Assembly (NCBI RefSeq): GCF_014451325.2
Contig: NZ_JACSCH020000023.1
Coordinates: 1-64,000, forward strand
DNA from: Streptomyces sp. CB02980
GTDB lineage: Bacteria; Actinomycetota; Actinomycetes; Streptomycetales; Streptomycetaceae
DNA: 64,000 nt
Direction of reading: 5' to 3'
Part shown: positions 24,723-33,217 of the stretch, piece after piece
How the letters are laid out: each line of letters opens with the position of its first letter
Position numbering within the stretch: position 1 is the stretch's first letter
Translations under genes and position numbers: made by a program
The notes under the pieces: generated by a model
Told to the model about the DNA's origin: nothing
The model's input: only the letters and a program-made list of their open reading frames with translations
Databases searched by the model: none

Positions 24723-25901
24723 ATGACTCCCGGTCCCACCGCCTTCGAGGCGGACGCGGTACGGGCCCTGGCGGCCCGCTGGTTGCGCTGTCTGGGCGAG
24801 GACGACTTCGTCTGTTCCCCGGTGGGGCTGTGGCTCGCTCTTGCCGCCGTGGCCTCCGGCGCGCGCGGGCGGACCGCCGAGGAGCTGCGGGGGCTGCTCG
24901 GGGTCGACGGGGAGGCGGCCGCCGGGGCGGTGACCGCCGCCGGGCGGCGGCTCGCGGGGACGGACGGGGTCGCGTCTGCGGCCGGCGTGTGGAGCAGGGT
25001 GCCGGTGTTCGACGCCTTCCGGCGTGGCCTGCCGGATGTGGAGTTCGGGGTGCTGCGCGGAGCGCCGGCCTGGTTCGAGCTGCCCGACGAGGTGTTCGGG
25101 GCGACGGACGACATGTCCCTGGGGGAGGTTCCGGCCGTCGCCCAGGACGAACTCGACGACTGGATACGGACAGCGACCGGCGGGCGCGTCCAGCGGCTGC
25201 CGCTCGGCCTCGACGGCTCCGAGGACCTGGTCCTGGTCAACGCCCTCGCCCTGAAGGCCTCCTGGCTGACCGCCTTCCCCGCGCGCCTCACCCGTGACGA
25301 GCCCTTCACCGACGGCTCCGGCGCCACCCGGCCCGTACCGACCATGCGGCAGCGGATTCCGGGCGATCGGGTCTGGTCCGTGGACGGGGTCACCGTCGTC
25401 GAGCTGCCGTGCGCGGGCGAGGAGGCCGCCCGGGTGCGGTTCGCCCTCGGCCGGCCCGGCGCCGGGCCGGCCGACGTGCTGCCCGCCGCCTGGGCCGGGC
25501 CCGCGGCGCGGGAGCGGCTCGCCGCGGACGCGGCCGACCTCTGGCTGCCGCGCTTCACCCTCCGTACGAAGACCGAGGCCGAGGCCCACCTGGCGTCGCT
25601 CGGCATCAGCCGGGCGCTGCGGCCCGGGGCCGACTTCTCGGGTCTGTCCCCGGCCGGCCTCCTCGTCTCCAAGGTGGTGCAGGAGGCGCTGGTCGAGGTC
25701 GCGGAGGAGGGTGTCGAGGCGGCCGCCGTGACCCGGGTGACGATGACCCGCAGCGCGGCGCCGGCCCGGCACGAGGTCGTGGAGCGGGTCGCCTTCGACC
25801 GGCCCTTCGGCGTGGTCGTCCTCGACGCGTCCGGCGAGCTGCCGCTCTTCGCGGGCTGGTGCCGGAGCGCACCGGGCGGGGCCGGCGCCGGAGCCCCGTA
25901 G
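24723..25901 (+). CDS. serpin family serine protease inhibitor
   Basis: 392 residues, close to the usual serpin length. Signatures: VCSPVGLWLALAAVASGARGRTAEEL (N-terminal helix region), LVLVNALALKASWLTAF (breach/shutter strand), VVQEALVEVAEEGVEAAAVTRVTM (hinge EEGxEAA then reactive-centre loop) and FDRPFGVVVLDASGELPLFAG (C-terminal serpin signature). There is no signal peptide, so it is likely intracellular. It should trap a protease by suicide inhibition; the target is unknown. Bacterial serpins are infrequent but known in Streptomyces. Confidence 0.92.
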   Translation: MTPGPTAFEADAVRALAARWLRCLGEDDFVCSPVGLWLALAAVASGARGRTAEELRGLLGVDGEAAAGAVTAAGRRLAGTDGVASAAGVWSRVPVFDAFRRGLPDVEFGVLRGAPAWFELPDEVFGATDDMSLGEVPAVAQDELDDWIRTATGGRVQRLPLGLDGSEDLVLVNALALKASWLTAFPARLTRDEPFTDGSGATRPVPTMRQRIPGDRVWSVDGVTVVELPCAGEEAARVRFALGRPGAGPADVLPAAWAGPAARERLAADAADLWLPRFTLRTKTEAEAHLASLGISRALRPGADFSGLSPAGLLVSKVVQEALVEVAEEGVEAAAVTRVTMTRSAAPARHEVVERVAFDRPFGVVVLDASGELPLFAGWCRSAPGGAGAGAP

Positions 25902-25947
25902 GCCATCGCACGGTCGCGAGACGCTCCGTTCTGTTAGGGTCGCCCGT

Positions 25948-26001
25948 ATGTGTTCCGTCATCCACAACTGGCAGGCGATCCGCACCCGTTCGGGGTGCTG
26001 A
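25948..26001 (+). CDS. 17-residue leaderless short ORF (candidate leader peptide)
   Basis: ATG 25948 lies exactly 7 bases after a -10 hexamer TAGGGT (25935-25940), the geometry of leaderless Streptomyces genes. It encodes MCSVIHNWQAIRTRSGC and then stops. The alpha/beta hydrolase begins 72 bp downstream. No clear attenuator hairpin is seen. It may be a translated leader or an incidental ORF; the promoter is better supported than the peptide. Confidence 0.35.
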   Translation: MCSVIHNWQAIRTRSGC

Positions 26002-26073
26002 CCGCGGTGCCGGCCTGTCCCGGCACCCGGACCCGCGTCCACCGTTCGCCTCCTGATGACGAGGAATCCCACC

Positions 26074-26946
26074 ATGCGCGCACACTCGCGCCCCACTTTC
26101 GTATGCGTTCACGGCGGCTCCAGCAACGCACGGGCCTGGGGCCCGCTGCAGAACGAGCTGGCGCTGCTCGGACACCGTTCGTACGCCGTCGATCTGCCCG
26201 GGCACGGCGACCGGGCCGAGGGGCCCGCCGCCTACTACCGGCAGCCCCAGGACCTGACGGCGCTCGCCGCGGCCCCGTCCCCGATGAGCGGCGTCACGCT
26301 GCGGGACAACGTGCGGCACGTGACGGACGTCCTGCGGCGGCTGACCCCGCTGGGGCCGGTCGTGCTGGTCGGCAACAGCCTCGGCGGTCTGACGATCAGC
26401 GCCGTCGCCGACGCCGTGCCGGACCTGGTGGACCGGGTGGTCTACCTCTCCGCGTTCTGCCTCGCCGACCCGGCGATGCTCACCGGGGCGTGGGACGTGG
26501 TCGACGAGAACCTGCTTGACGCGGCGGTGGCGCGGATCGCCGTGCCGCTCACGGGCGAGTCCGTCGATCCGGGGGTGGTCCGGCTGAACTGGCGGGCGGC
26601 CCATGCCGATCCCGCGGTGTTCGCCGAGCTGAAGGCCGCCGTCATGGCCGACTCCACCGACCGCACGTTCGGAGCGCTGCTCGACACCCTGGACCCGGAC
26701 GAGAACCACGGGGTGCTGGAGCCGGGGGCGCTGGTCACGGCGGAGCGCTGGGGCCGGGTCCCGCACACCTACGTCCGGCTCTCCGGGGACGCGAGCATCA
26801 CCCCGCCGGTGCAGGACCACATGATCCGCAAGGCCGACGAGCTGACGCCGGGCAACCCCTTCGACGTGCACACCCTGGACACCTCGCACGTCGGCTACTT
26901 CAGCCGGCCCGCGCTCTTCGCGGAACTGCTGGCAGGCCTCGTCTGA
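26074..26946 (+). CDS. alpha/beta-fold hydrolase
   Basis: 290 residues from ATG 26074 (GAGGA at 8 bases; ATG 26056 is less likely). The oxyanion motif is FVCVHGGSSNARAWGPL, the nucleophile elbow GNSLGG (Ser), the acid probably Asp in RLSGDASITP, and His in DTSHVGYF. It resembles the MenH/salicylate-esterase-like hydrolases (EstC type). It is likely a soluble esterase. A strong hairpin terminator follows. Confidence 0.9.
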   Translation: MRAHSRPTFVCVHGGSSNARAWGPLQNELALLGHRSYAVDLPGHGDRAEGPAAYYRQPQDLTALAAAPSPMSGVTLRDNVRHVTDVLRRLTPLGPVVLVGNSLGGLTISAVADAVPDLVDRVVYLSAFCLADPAMLTGAWDVVDENLLDAAVARIAVPLTGESVDPGVVRLNWRAAHADPAVFAELKAAVMADSTDRTFGALLDTLDPDENHGVLEPGALVTAERWGRVPHTYVRLSGDASITPPVQDHMIRKADELTPGNPFDVHTLDTSHVGYFSRPALFAELLAGLV

Positions 26947-26954
26947 CGTGCCCC

Positions 26955-27001
26955 GCAGGTGTCTCCCTTCCCTACGTGCCGCAGGGGAGGGAGACACCTG
27001 C
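26955..27001. terminator. bidirectional terminator, 14-bp perfect stem
   Basis: GCAGGTGTCTCCCT (26955-26968) pairs with AGGGAGACACCTGC (26988-27001) between the convergent hydrolase and O-methyltransferase genes. Confidence 0.82.
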
Positions 27002-27012
27002 GCTGCGGGGGT

Positions 27013-27681
27013 CTAACCCATCACGCGGGCGAGCAGCAGGCCGTCGTAGCCCTTGGTGCCGACCGTCTGGATCGCCGTCGCGTCCAGGCGTGGTTCCGCG
27101 GCGACGAGGTCGAAGAGTGCGCGGGTGCCGGTGATCGCCGGGTCGTCCGGGTCGGGGGTGGTGATCCTGCCGCCCCGCACCACGTTGTCGACGACGATCA
27201 CCGTGCCGGGGCGGGAGAGCTTGAGGGCCCACTCCACATAGCGCGGGTTGTTGACCTTGTCGGCGTCGATGAAGACCAGGTCGAACGGGCCCGCGCCCTC
27301 CGCCTCCAGCTGCGGCAGGCTGTCCAGGGCCGCCCCGGTGCGGACCTCGACGATCTTGTCCAGGCCGGCGCGGGCGAGGTTGGCGCGGGCGACGTCCGCG
27401 TGGGCCGGGTCGTATTCGAGGGTGATGAGCCGGCCGTCGGTGGGCAGGGCGCGGGCCAGCCAGATCGTGCTGTAGCCGCCGAGCGTGCCGATCTCCAGGA
27501 TGTTGCGGGCGCCCTGCATCCGGGCGAGCAGGTGGAGGAGCTTGCCCTGGTTGGGGGCGACGGCGATCTCGGGCAGCCCGGCCGCCGCGGAGGCGCTGAG
27601 CGCGGCGGTCAGCGCCTCGTCGGCGGGGGCGATCGTCTCGGTGAAGTAGGCGTCGACTGCGTTCCACTGAGGGTTCGTCAT
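27013..27681 (-). CDS. class I SAM-dependent O-methyltransferase
   Basis: 222 residues. The SAM site is ILEIGTLGGYSTIWLARAL; the metal/catalytic region is FDLVFIDADKVNNPRYVEWAL and VIVVDNVVRGG, typical of the cation-dependent catechol O-methyltransferase-like family (MTF3/CCoAOMT). The substrate is probably a small catechol or phenolic. The ATG overlaps the stop of the upstream DUF2330 gene (ATGA), indicating coupled translation. Confidence 0.92.
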   Translation of the reverse strand: MTNPQWNAVDAYFTETIAPADEALTAALSASAAAGLPEIAVAPNQGKLLHLLARMQGARNILEIGTLGGYSTIWLARALPTDGRLITLEYDPAHADVARANLARAGLDKIVEVRTGAALDSLPQLEAEGAGPFDLVFIDADKVNNPRYVEWALKLSRPGTVIVVDNVVRGGRITTPDPDDPAITGTRALFDLVAAEPRLDATAIQTVGTKGYDGLLLARVMG

Positions 27682-28772
27682 GCGGCCGAACGTACACCGG
27701 CGCCGGCCGCCGGGCGGCGCCTTGTCGCCCGTACGACCAGGAGCGTCGCGAGGGCGGCGAGGAGCAGACCGCCGCCCGCGGTCAGCAGCCATACGGGGAT
27801 TCCGTCGCCCACCGTGAGCAGCCGGTCGGTGTACTCGACCCTGCGGTACGGGGTGTCGGCGACGGCCCGCAGGTGGTGGTCGTCGTCGATCCGCTCCGGG
27901 TGGGGGAACTCCTGCTCCAGGACGGTGAGTCGGACCGGCTGATTCCCGGCGAGTCCGACGACGGGGCCCTCGGGCTCGATCCGGCCGGCGAAGGTGACCT
28001 CGGGGGCGTCGCCGCCGATGGGGGAGCGGGGCTCCATCCGGTGCTCGGCGAGGATGTAGAGGCCGAGGCTCTGGGAGGTCTTCGCGAGCCGCGACAGACG
28101 CATCGGGTAGACGAGTTCGGGGGAGGCGAAGGAGATGCGCAGCGGGGTCAGCTCGCCCTGGAGGACGGCGTCCTTCTGGGCTGGTGCGAGGCGGACGGCG
28201 ACGTACTCCCACCGTCGTTCCACGTACGGCTGGAGGGCGCCGGTCAGCCGTTCGGGCAGCTCGAAGCCGTTCGTCCGCAGCCAGTCGCCGAGGGCGTCCG
28301 GGTCGGTGGCGGTCAGCCGGGCGACGTCGAAGGGGCCGAGCCGTTCGCGGCCGACGACGCCGACGCCGCCCGCGCCGGGCGGCGGAGCCCCGGCCCCGTC
28401 TCCGTAGTCGGTGTCGAAGGGCCAGTCGCCCGCGCGCGGCCAGAAGTAGGTGCGCTCGCGCTGCTCGGGCTCGGTGAGCCGGTCGAGCGAGTCGAAGAGC
28501 TCGGGGTCGCCGAGGGTGACGCCGGCGCGGCTCGGCACGGGCATGATCCAGGCGGCGTGCTCGGCGTCGCCGTGGACGTTGAAGCGCATGACGACGGTCT
28601 CGGTCCGTCCGTCCCAGTGGACGGCCGACTCCTCGCGGTCGACGCCGATGCGCTGGTCCTTGGTCGGGATCATGGCGCCGCAGCCGCAGGCGTACGCCGG
28701 TGCGACGAGCGAGCCGAGCTGGAGCGCGAGCAGCGCGACGATGGTGGTCAGAATTCTGTGTGTCCCCCGCAT
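27678..28772 (-). CDS. DUF2330 family exported membrane-anchored protein
   Basis: 364 residues. The signal peptide is followed by ACGCGAMIP, then ETVVMRFNV and HAAWIMPVPSRAG, the DUF2330 hallmark. A single C-terminal span (WLLTAGGGLLLAALATLLVV) with Arg-rich tail anchors it, leaving the domain outside. The function is unknown. It is first in a two-gene unit with the O-methyltransferase. Confidence 0.87.
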   Translation of the reverse strand: MRGTHRILTTIVALLALQLGSLVAPAYACGCGAMIPTKDQRIGVDREESAVHWDGRTETVVMRFNVHGDAEHAAWIMPVPSRAGVTLGDPELFDSLDRLTEPEQRERTYFWPRAGDWPFDTDYGDGAGAPPPGAGGVGVVGRERLGPFDVARLTATDPDALGDWLRTNGFELPERLTGALQPYVERRWEYVAVRLAPAQKDAVLQGELTPLRISFASPELVYPMRLSRLAKTSQSLGLYILAEHRMEPRSPIGGDAPEVTFAGRIEPEGPVVGLAGNQPVRLTVLEQEFPHPERIDDDHHLRAVADTPYRRVEYTDRLLTVGDGIPVWLLTAGGGLLLAALATLLVVRATRRRPAAGAGVRSAA

Positions 28773-28854
28773 GCGGGGTGGGACGTGCCGGGTGCCCCTC
28801 CGGTTCCGTCCCTGAGGCGCCGGTTCCGCTTCCGTCCCGCCCCGCTCCGCGCGC

Positions 28855-30102
28855 TCAGGCCCCGGCGCGGACCCGGAGTTCCTTCACTCCGTTCAGCCAG
28901 GCCGCCCGCAGTCGGCGGGGTTCGCCGGCGAGGGTCAGGTCGGGCAGGGCGTCCGCGACGGCGTTGAAGATCAGCTCGATCTCCTTGATGGCGAGGGACT
29001 TGCCCAGGCAGAAGTGGGGTCCGCCGCCACCGAAGCCGAGGTGCGGGTTCGGATCGCGGGTGATGTCGAAGCGTTCGGGGTCGGTGAAGACCTCGGGGTC
29101 GTTGTTGGCGGAGGAGTAGAAGAGGCCGACGCGGTCGCCCTTGGCGATCTTCTGCCCGCCGATCTCGGTGTCCTGGGTGGCGGTCCGCTGGAAGGAGACG
29201 ACGGGGGTCGCCCAGCGCACGATCTCCTCGGCGGCGGTCGCCGGCCGTTCCCGCTTGAAGAGTTCCCATTGGTCGGGGTGGGTGAGGAAGGCGTGCATGC
29301 CGTGGCTGATGGCGTTGCGAGTGGTCTCGTTGCCGGCGACGGCGAGCAGCAGCACGAAGAAGCCGAACTCGTCGGAGGAGAGGTTGCCCTCGCCCTCGGC
29401 GGCGACGAGCCGGCTGACGATGTCGGCGGCGGGGCACTCCTTGCGGGCGGCGGCCATGTTCATCGAGTAGCCGATGAGTTCCATGGCGGCCTCGGCGCCG
29501 ATCTCCTCGGTGATGGCGTACTCGGGGTCGTCGTACGCGACCATCTTGTTCGACCAGTCGAAGATCCGGGAACGGTCCTCCTGGGGGACGCCGATGAGTT
29601 CGGCGATGGCCTGGAGGGGGAGTTCGACGGCGACCCGGGTGACGAAGTCGAAGGTGCCGTCGGCGTCCGCGGCGCGCCTGGCCTCGTCGACGATGGCGTG
29701 GGCGCGGTCGCGCAGGGCCGTCTCCAGGTTCCGGATCGCCCGCGGGGTGAAGCCGCGCTGGACGATCTGGCGGACCCGGGTGTGCTCGGGCGGGTCCATG
29801 TTGAGCATGATCAGTTTCTGGACCTCGATCTGGTCCCGGGTGATGTGCTCGTTGAAGCGGATGACGGCCGTGTTCTCGTTCGAGGAGAACAACTCGGGGT
29901 GTGTGGAGACGTACTTGACGTCCGCGTGGCGCGTGACGGTCCAGTACCCGCCGTCCGCGAAGCCCGTGACGCCGGGCTGCTGGGGGCACCACCAGACGGG
30001 TGCGGTCTGCCGCAGCCGGGTGAACTCCGGGAAGGGGACGCGGTCGCGGAGCAGATCGGGGTCGGTGGCGTCGAACCCCTCGGGAAGGTGGGGGCAGGGC
30101 AT
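28855..30102 (-). CDS. cytochrome P450, CYP125-like (steroid C-26/27 monooxygenase type)
   Basis: 415 residues from ATG 30102 (GGAG upstream; ATG 30120 also open). The haem loop GFGGGGPHFCLG carries the Cys ligand. The I-helix is AVAGNETTRNAISHG and the K-helix EEIVRW. The N-terminal DGGYWTVTRHADVKYVSTHP and FSSNENTAVI resemble mycobacterial CYP125, which oxidises the sterol side chain. It needs a ferredoxin; one is encoded at 43048. It is divergent from a thiolase across a 251-bp region with a KstR-like box, supporting a steroid or long-chain lipid role. Confidence 0.88.
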   Translation of the reverse strand: MPCPHLPEGFDATDPDLLRDRVPFPEFTRLRQTAPVWWCPQQPGVTGFADGGYWTVTRHADVKYVSTHPELFSSNENTAVIRFNEHITRDQIEVQKLIMLNMDPPEHTRVRQIVQRGFTPRAIRNLETALRDRAHAIVDEARRAADADGTFDFVTRVAVELPLQAIAELIGVPQEDRSRIFDWSNKMVAYDDPEYAITEEIGAEAAMELIGYSMNMAAARKECPAADIVSRLVAAEGEGNLSSDEFGFFVLLLAVAGNETTRNAISHGMHAFLTHPDQWELFKRERPATAAEEIVRWATPVVSFQRTATQDTEIGGQKIAKGDRVGLFYSSANNDPEVFTDPERFDITRDPNPHLGFGGGGPHFCLGKSLAIKEIELIFNAVADALPDLTLAGEPRRLRAAWLNGVKELRVRAGA

Positions 30103-30143
30103 CGGCAACACACTCCACATCTGAGGGATTCTGATGAGGGGAT

Positions 30144-30158
30144 CTGATGGGCCGTCAG
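30144..30158. promoter_or_regulatory. CTGACG-n3-CGTCAG-type palindrome (one mismatch)
   Basis: CTGATGGGCCGTCAG, 42 bp upstream of the P450 start. It is one of five similar sites in the window (also 39669, 41540, 53418, 63458), all by oxidative or acyl-CoA-type genes. Confidence 0.45.
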
Positions 30159-30273
30159 GAGTTGCCGGGAAAGTTAGTAACGAGTTCTACAAGTAGCAAG
30201 GGTCGGAACGGGAAGTGTTGCCTCCCGGACCCTTGCGTACCCGCGGTAGCAGTCATAAGACTGCACTCAGAAC

Positions 30274-30287
30274 TAGAACGCGTACTA
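30274..30287. promoter_or_regulatory. KstR-like operator in the P450/thiolase divergent region
   Basis: TAGAACGCGTACTA matches T-nn-AAC-nn-GTT-nn-A except one base (GTA). It sits within a near-perfect 20-bp palindrome, AACTAGAACGCGTACTAGTT (30271-30290), 64 bp before the thiolase start. Confidence 0.65.
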
Positions 30288-30353
30288 GTTCCCCCGTGAC
30301 GCCGACCGACGGGCTGCCGGGACGCCCCGTCCGGTCGAGGAGAGGACGAGCTC

Positions 30354-31532
30354 ATGGCCGCGGAACCCGTCATCGTCGAAGCCGTACGCACCCCCATCGG
30401 CAAGCGCGGAGGCGCGCTCGCCAACCTCCATCCCGCCTACCTCCTGGGTGAGACCTACCGCGAACTCCTCGGGCGCACCGGCATCCACGCCGACTGCGTC
30501 GAGCAGATCGTCGGCGGTACGGTCACCCACGCCGGCGAGCAGTCCATGAACCCGGCCCGCACGGCCTGGCTCACCATGGGCCTTCCCTACGAGACGGCCG
30601 CCACCACCGTCGACTGTCAGTGCGGCTCCTCGCAGCAGGCGAGCCACATGGTCGCCAACATGGTCGCGGCCGGCGTCATCGACATCGGGATCAGCTGCGG
30701 TGTCGAGGCCATGTCCCGCGTTCCGCTCGGCTCCGGGTCCAAGCACGGCCCCGGCAAGCCCTTCCCCGACGAGTGGAACGTCGACCTGCCCAACCAGTTC
30801 GAGGCCGCCGAGCGCATCGCCCGCCACCGCGGCCTCACCCGCGAACGCGTCGACTCCCTCGGCCTGCTCTCCCAGGAACGCGCCGCGAACGCCTGGTCCG
30901 AGGAGCGGTTCAAGCGCGAGACCTTCGCCGTCCAGGTCCCCACGACCGAGGAGGAGCAGGCCGCCGGGCAGGGCATGTGGCGGCTCGTCGACCGCGACGA
31001 GGGCCTGCGCGACACCACCATGGAGGGCCTCGCCCGTCTCAAGCCCGTCATGCCGACCGCCGTCCACACCGCCGGGAACTCCTCCCAGATCTCCGACGGC
31101 GCCGCCGCGATCATGTGGGCCTCCAAGCGCATGGCCCGCGCCCTCAAACTGAAGCCCCGCGCCCGGATCGTCGCCCAGGCCCTGGTCGGCGCCGACCCGC
31201 ACTTCCACCTCGACGGACCGATCGACGCCACGCGCGCCGTCCTCGGCAAGGCGGGGATGTCGCTCCGGGACATCGACCTCGTCGAGATCAACGAGGCCTT
31301 CGCCTCGGTGGTGCTGAGCTGGGCGCAGGTCTTCGACCGGGACTTGGACGGTCTTGTGAAGGTCAACGTCAACGGTGGCGCCATCGCCCTCGGTCACCCG
31401 GTGGGGGCGACGGGGGCGCGGCTCATCGCCACGGCGCTGCACGAGCTGGAGCGCTCGGACAAGGAATTCGCCCTGATCACGATGTGCGCGGGCGGGGCGG
31501 TGGCGACCGGGACGATCATTCAGCGGCTGTAG
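30354..31532 (+). CDS. acetyl-CoA C-acetyltransferase (steroid-type thiolase, FadA5-like)
   Basis: 392 residues. The nucleophile Cys is in DCQCGSSQQASHM near residue 90. Catalytic NEAFASV, GGAIALGHPVGATG (His) and TMCAGGAVATG (second Cys) complete a thiolase. The loop VPLGSGSKHGPGKPF near residue 118 resembles steroid 3-ketoacyl-CoA thiolases. The reaction is CoA-dependent cleavage of a 3-ketoacyl-CoA, the last step of a side-chain beta-oxidation cycle. It is divergent from the CYP125-like gene under a KstR-like box. Confidence 0.9.
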   Translation: MAAEPVIVEAVRTPIGKRGGALANLHPAYLLGETYRELLGRTGIHADCVEQIVGGTVTHAGEQSMNPARTAWLTMGLPYETAATTVDCQCGSSQQASHMVANMVAAGVIDIGISCGVEAMSRVPLGSGSKHGPGKPFPDEWNVDLPNQFEAAERIARHRGLTRERVDSLGLLSQERAANAWSEERFKRETFAVQVPTTEEEQAAGQGMWRLVDRDEGLRDTTMEGLARLKPVMPTAVHTAGNSSQISDGAAAIMWASKRMARALKLKPRARIVAQALVGADPHFHLDGPIDATRAVLGKAGMSLRDIDLVEINEAFASVVLSWAQVFDRDLDGLVKVNVNGGAIALGHPVGATGARLIATALHELERSDKEFALITMCAGGAVATGTIIQRL

Positions 31533-31595
31533 GAATCCGCGGGGGCGGGACCGCGAGACGGGTACGGGAAGGCCCCGGCCCCGGGAAACGCCGCA

Positions 31596-31628
31596 GGCCC
31601 CGCCCTCCCTGGAAGGGAGGCGGGGCCT
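31596..31628. terminator. bidirectional terminator between convergent genes
   Basis: GGCCCCGCC(C)TCCCT and AGGGAGGCGGGGCC form a strong stem with a GGA loop between the thiolase and transglycosylase stops. Confidence 0.82.
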
Positions 31629-31657
31629 TGCGGGTGCGCAGGGTGCGGCGGTGACTC

Positions 31658-32059
31658 TTAGTACCAGCCGTTGGCCTGCCAGAACGCCCAAGCGGCGTTC
31701 GGGGAGCCGTAGCGCTCGTTCATGTAGTTGAGACCCCACTTGATCTGGGTGGCGGGGTTCGTCTTCCAGTCGGAACCGGCCGAGGACATCTTCGAGGCCG
31801 GGAGGGCCTGGACGAGGCCGTAGGCGCCGCTGGAGGAGTTGGTGGCCTTGGGGTTCCAGCCGGACTCGTGCGTAACGATCTTGCTGAAGGAGGCGTACTG
31901 CGAAGCCGGGACGATCTGCCGGGCGACATCCTGCGGGCTGGCGGCCGAGGCGGCGCCGGTCGTGCCGAGCACCGCACCCGACGCACCCAGCAGCACGGCT
32001 GCGGAGGCGGCGAAGGTCTTCTTGCGGGCGGCGACACGAGTGGTGATCGAGCGGATCAA
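31658..32059 (-). CDS. secreted lytic transglycosylase (SLT domain)
   Basis: 133 residues from a TTG start at 32059 (AGG 8 bases upstream). The signal peptide ends GAASA. The mature part is a minimal SLT/resuscitation-like fold: FSKIVTHESGWNPKATNSSSGAYGL (catalytic Glu in HESGW), WKTNPATQIKWGLNYMNERYGSPNAAW. It cleaves peptidoglycan glycan strands outside the cell. A 285-bp upstream space suggests a long 5' leader, but I see no match to the c-di-AMP riboswitch that often precedes such genes. Confidence 0.9.
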   Translation of the reverse strand: MIRSITTRVAARKKTFAASAAVLLGASGAVLGTTGAASAASPQDVARQIVPASQYASFSKIVTHESGWNPKATNSSSGAYGLVQALPASKMSSAGSDWKTNPATQIKWGLNYMNERYGSPNAAWAFWQANGWY

Positions 32060-32344
32060 GGTCTCTACCTAACTTCGGGAACAAGGGCTGCGTCAGGCGA
32101 TTTCGGCAAGCCGGAACCAGGGCCCGGGGAACCCGGGAACTGGGGGAACCGGCCGTCCGAGGCGCTGCGGTGAGCACCGGCTGCCTGGCGACGTCCACCA
32201 GACAAGCAGGGCTGGAACGCCGATGCAACGACCCCCTGTACGAGGAAGGTTCGGACCCCGGAGGAAGGTCCCGGGGGGTGGGTGTGAGGTGTTTCCGCAG
32301 GTCATGCCCTGTTGTGGGCGGTTTGGCCGGGTACCGTCCGACTA
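32060..32344. other. intergenic region upstream of the transglycosylase
   Basis: 285 bp, G-rich with an inverted repeat CCCGGGGAACCCGGG around 32124. It must hold the transglycosylase promoter (reading left) and the end of the ECF operon (reading left, stop at 32345). No conserved riboswitch core was found. Confidence 0.5.
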
Positions 32345-33217
32345 CTATTCCGGCTCGTACGTGACGTAGGTCCTGTGGGGCGGCTCACCCGGGGAGGGCT
32401 CCTCGGGACCCCCGAATGTGACCTGGGCCTCGAAGTTCGCCCGCCGGGTCGCCCGCCGCAGCGCCTTCAGGAGCGTGCCGCCGATGGTGAGGGTGAGGAC
32501 GACGGTGAGAACGGCCCGCCCCAGGTCCCAGCCGAGGGAGGTGGCGGTGACGTAGGCGAGGAAGCGGACCAGGTTCTCGTCGAGCGGGGCGCCCGGCTGG
32601 AACGAGATCCCGCTGCTCAGGCCCTGGAGCAGCACCCAGCCCTGCAGATTCATGATCGTGCCGTACGCGAACGCCGCCACGAACCCGTACACCGAGAGCA
32701 TCAGCAGCTCGCCCCGGCCCCGCAGCAGGCTCGGCCCCGGCAGCAGCCCGGCGCCCATCGTGAACCAGCCCATCGACAGCATCTGGAACGGCATCCAGGG
32801 CCCCACCCCGCCCGTGAGCAGGGCCGACGCGAACATCGTCACCGCGCCGAGGACGAAACCGAAGCCCGGCCCGAGGACCCGACCGCTCAGCACCATCAGG
32901 AAGAACATCGGCTCCAGACCGGCCGTCCCCGCGCCCAGCGGCCGCAGGGCCGCGCCGACGGCGGCCAGCACGCCCAGCATCGCCACCGCCTTCGCGTCCA
33001 TCCCGCAGTCCGCGATCGTCGCCACGACCACCGCGACGAGGAGCGGCAGCAGCGCCGCGAACAGCCACGGCGCGTCCCCGGCGTGCGAGGTCACGGCGGA
33101 GCCGGCGGCCGCGAAGAGGGGCCAGCAGAAGGCGAACAGCCCGATGAGGGAGACGAGGGCGAGGGCGGTGACGGAGCGTGGCCCCAACCGGACCGCACGT
33201 ACCGGGCGGGTACTCAC
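32345..33217 (-). CDS. ECF transporter S component (substrate-binding membrane subunit)
   Basis: 290 residues from GTG 33217, overlapping the stop of the ATPase gene (GTGA). Six or seven hydrophobic segments include AALRPLGAGTAGLEPMFFLMVLSGRVLGPGFGFVLGAVTMFASAL and GGVGPWMPFQMLSMGWFTMGAGLL, the pattern of ECF S subunits with Gly/aromatic-rich helix contacts. The tail is soluble. In this B12-riboswitch operon it most likely binds cobalamin or a precursor. It is last in the operon. Confidence 0.87.
   Translation of the reverse strand: MSTRPVRAVRLGPRSVTALALVSLIGLFAFCWPLFAAAGSAVTSHAGDAPWLFAALLPLLVAVVVATIADCGMDAKAVAMLGVLAAVGAALRPLGAGTAGLEPMFFLMVLSGRVLGPGFGFVLGAVTMFASALLTGGVGPWMPFQMLSMGWFTMGAGLLPGPSLLRGRGELLMLSVYGFVAAFAYGTIMNLQGWVLLQGLSSGISFQPGAPLDENLVRFLAYVTATSLGWDLGRAVLTVVLTLTIGGTLLKALRRATRRANFEAQVTFGGPEEPSPGEPPHRTYVTYEPE

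Noticed and set aside
32060..32344. c-di-AMP riboswitch upstream of the transglycosylase
   Set aside because: Such riboswitches often precede Streptomyces wall hydrolases, but the conserved GUGAAUC/CCCGUCAGCUAAC-type core could not be found on the minus strand.
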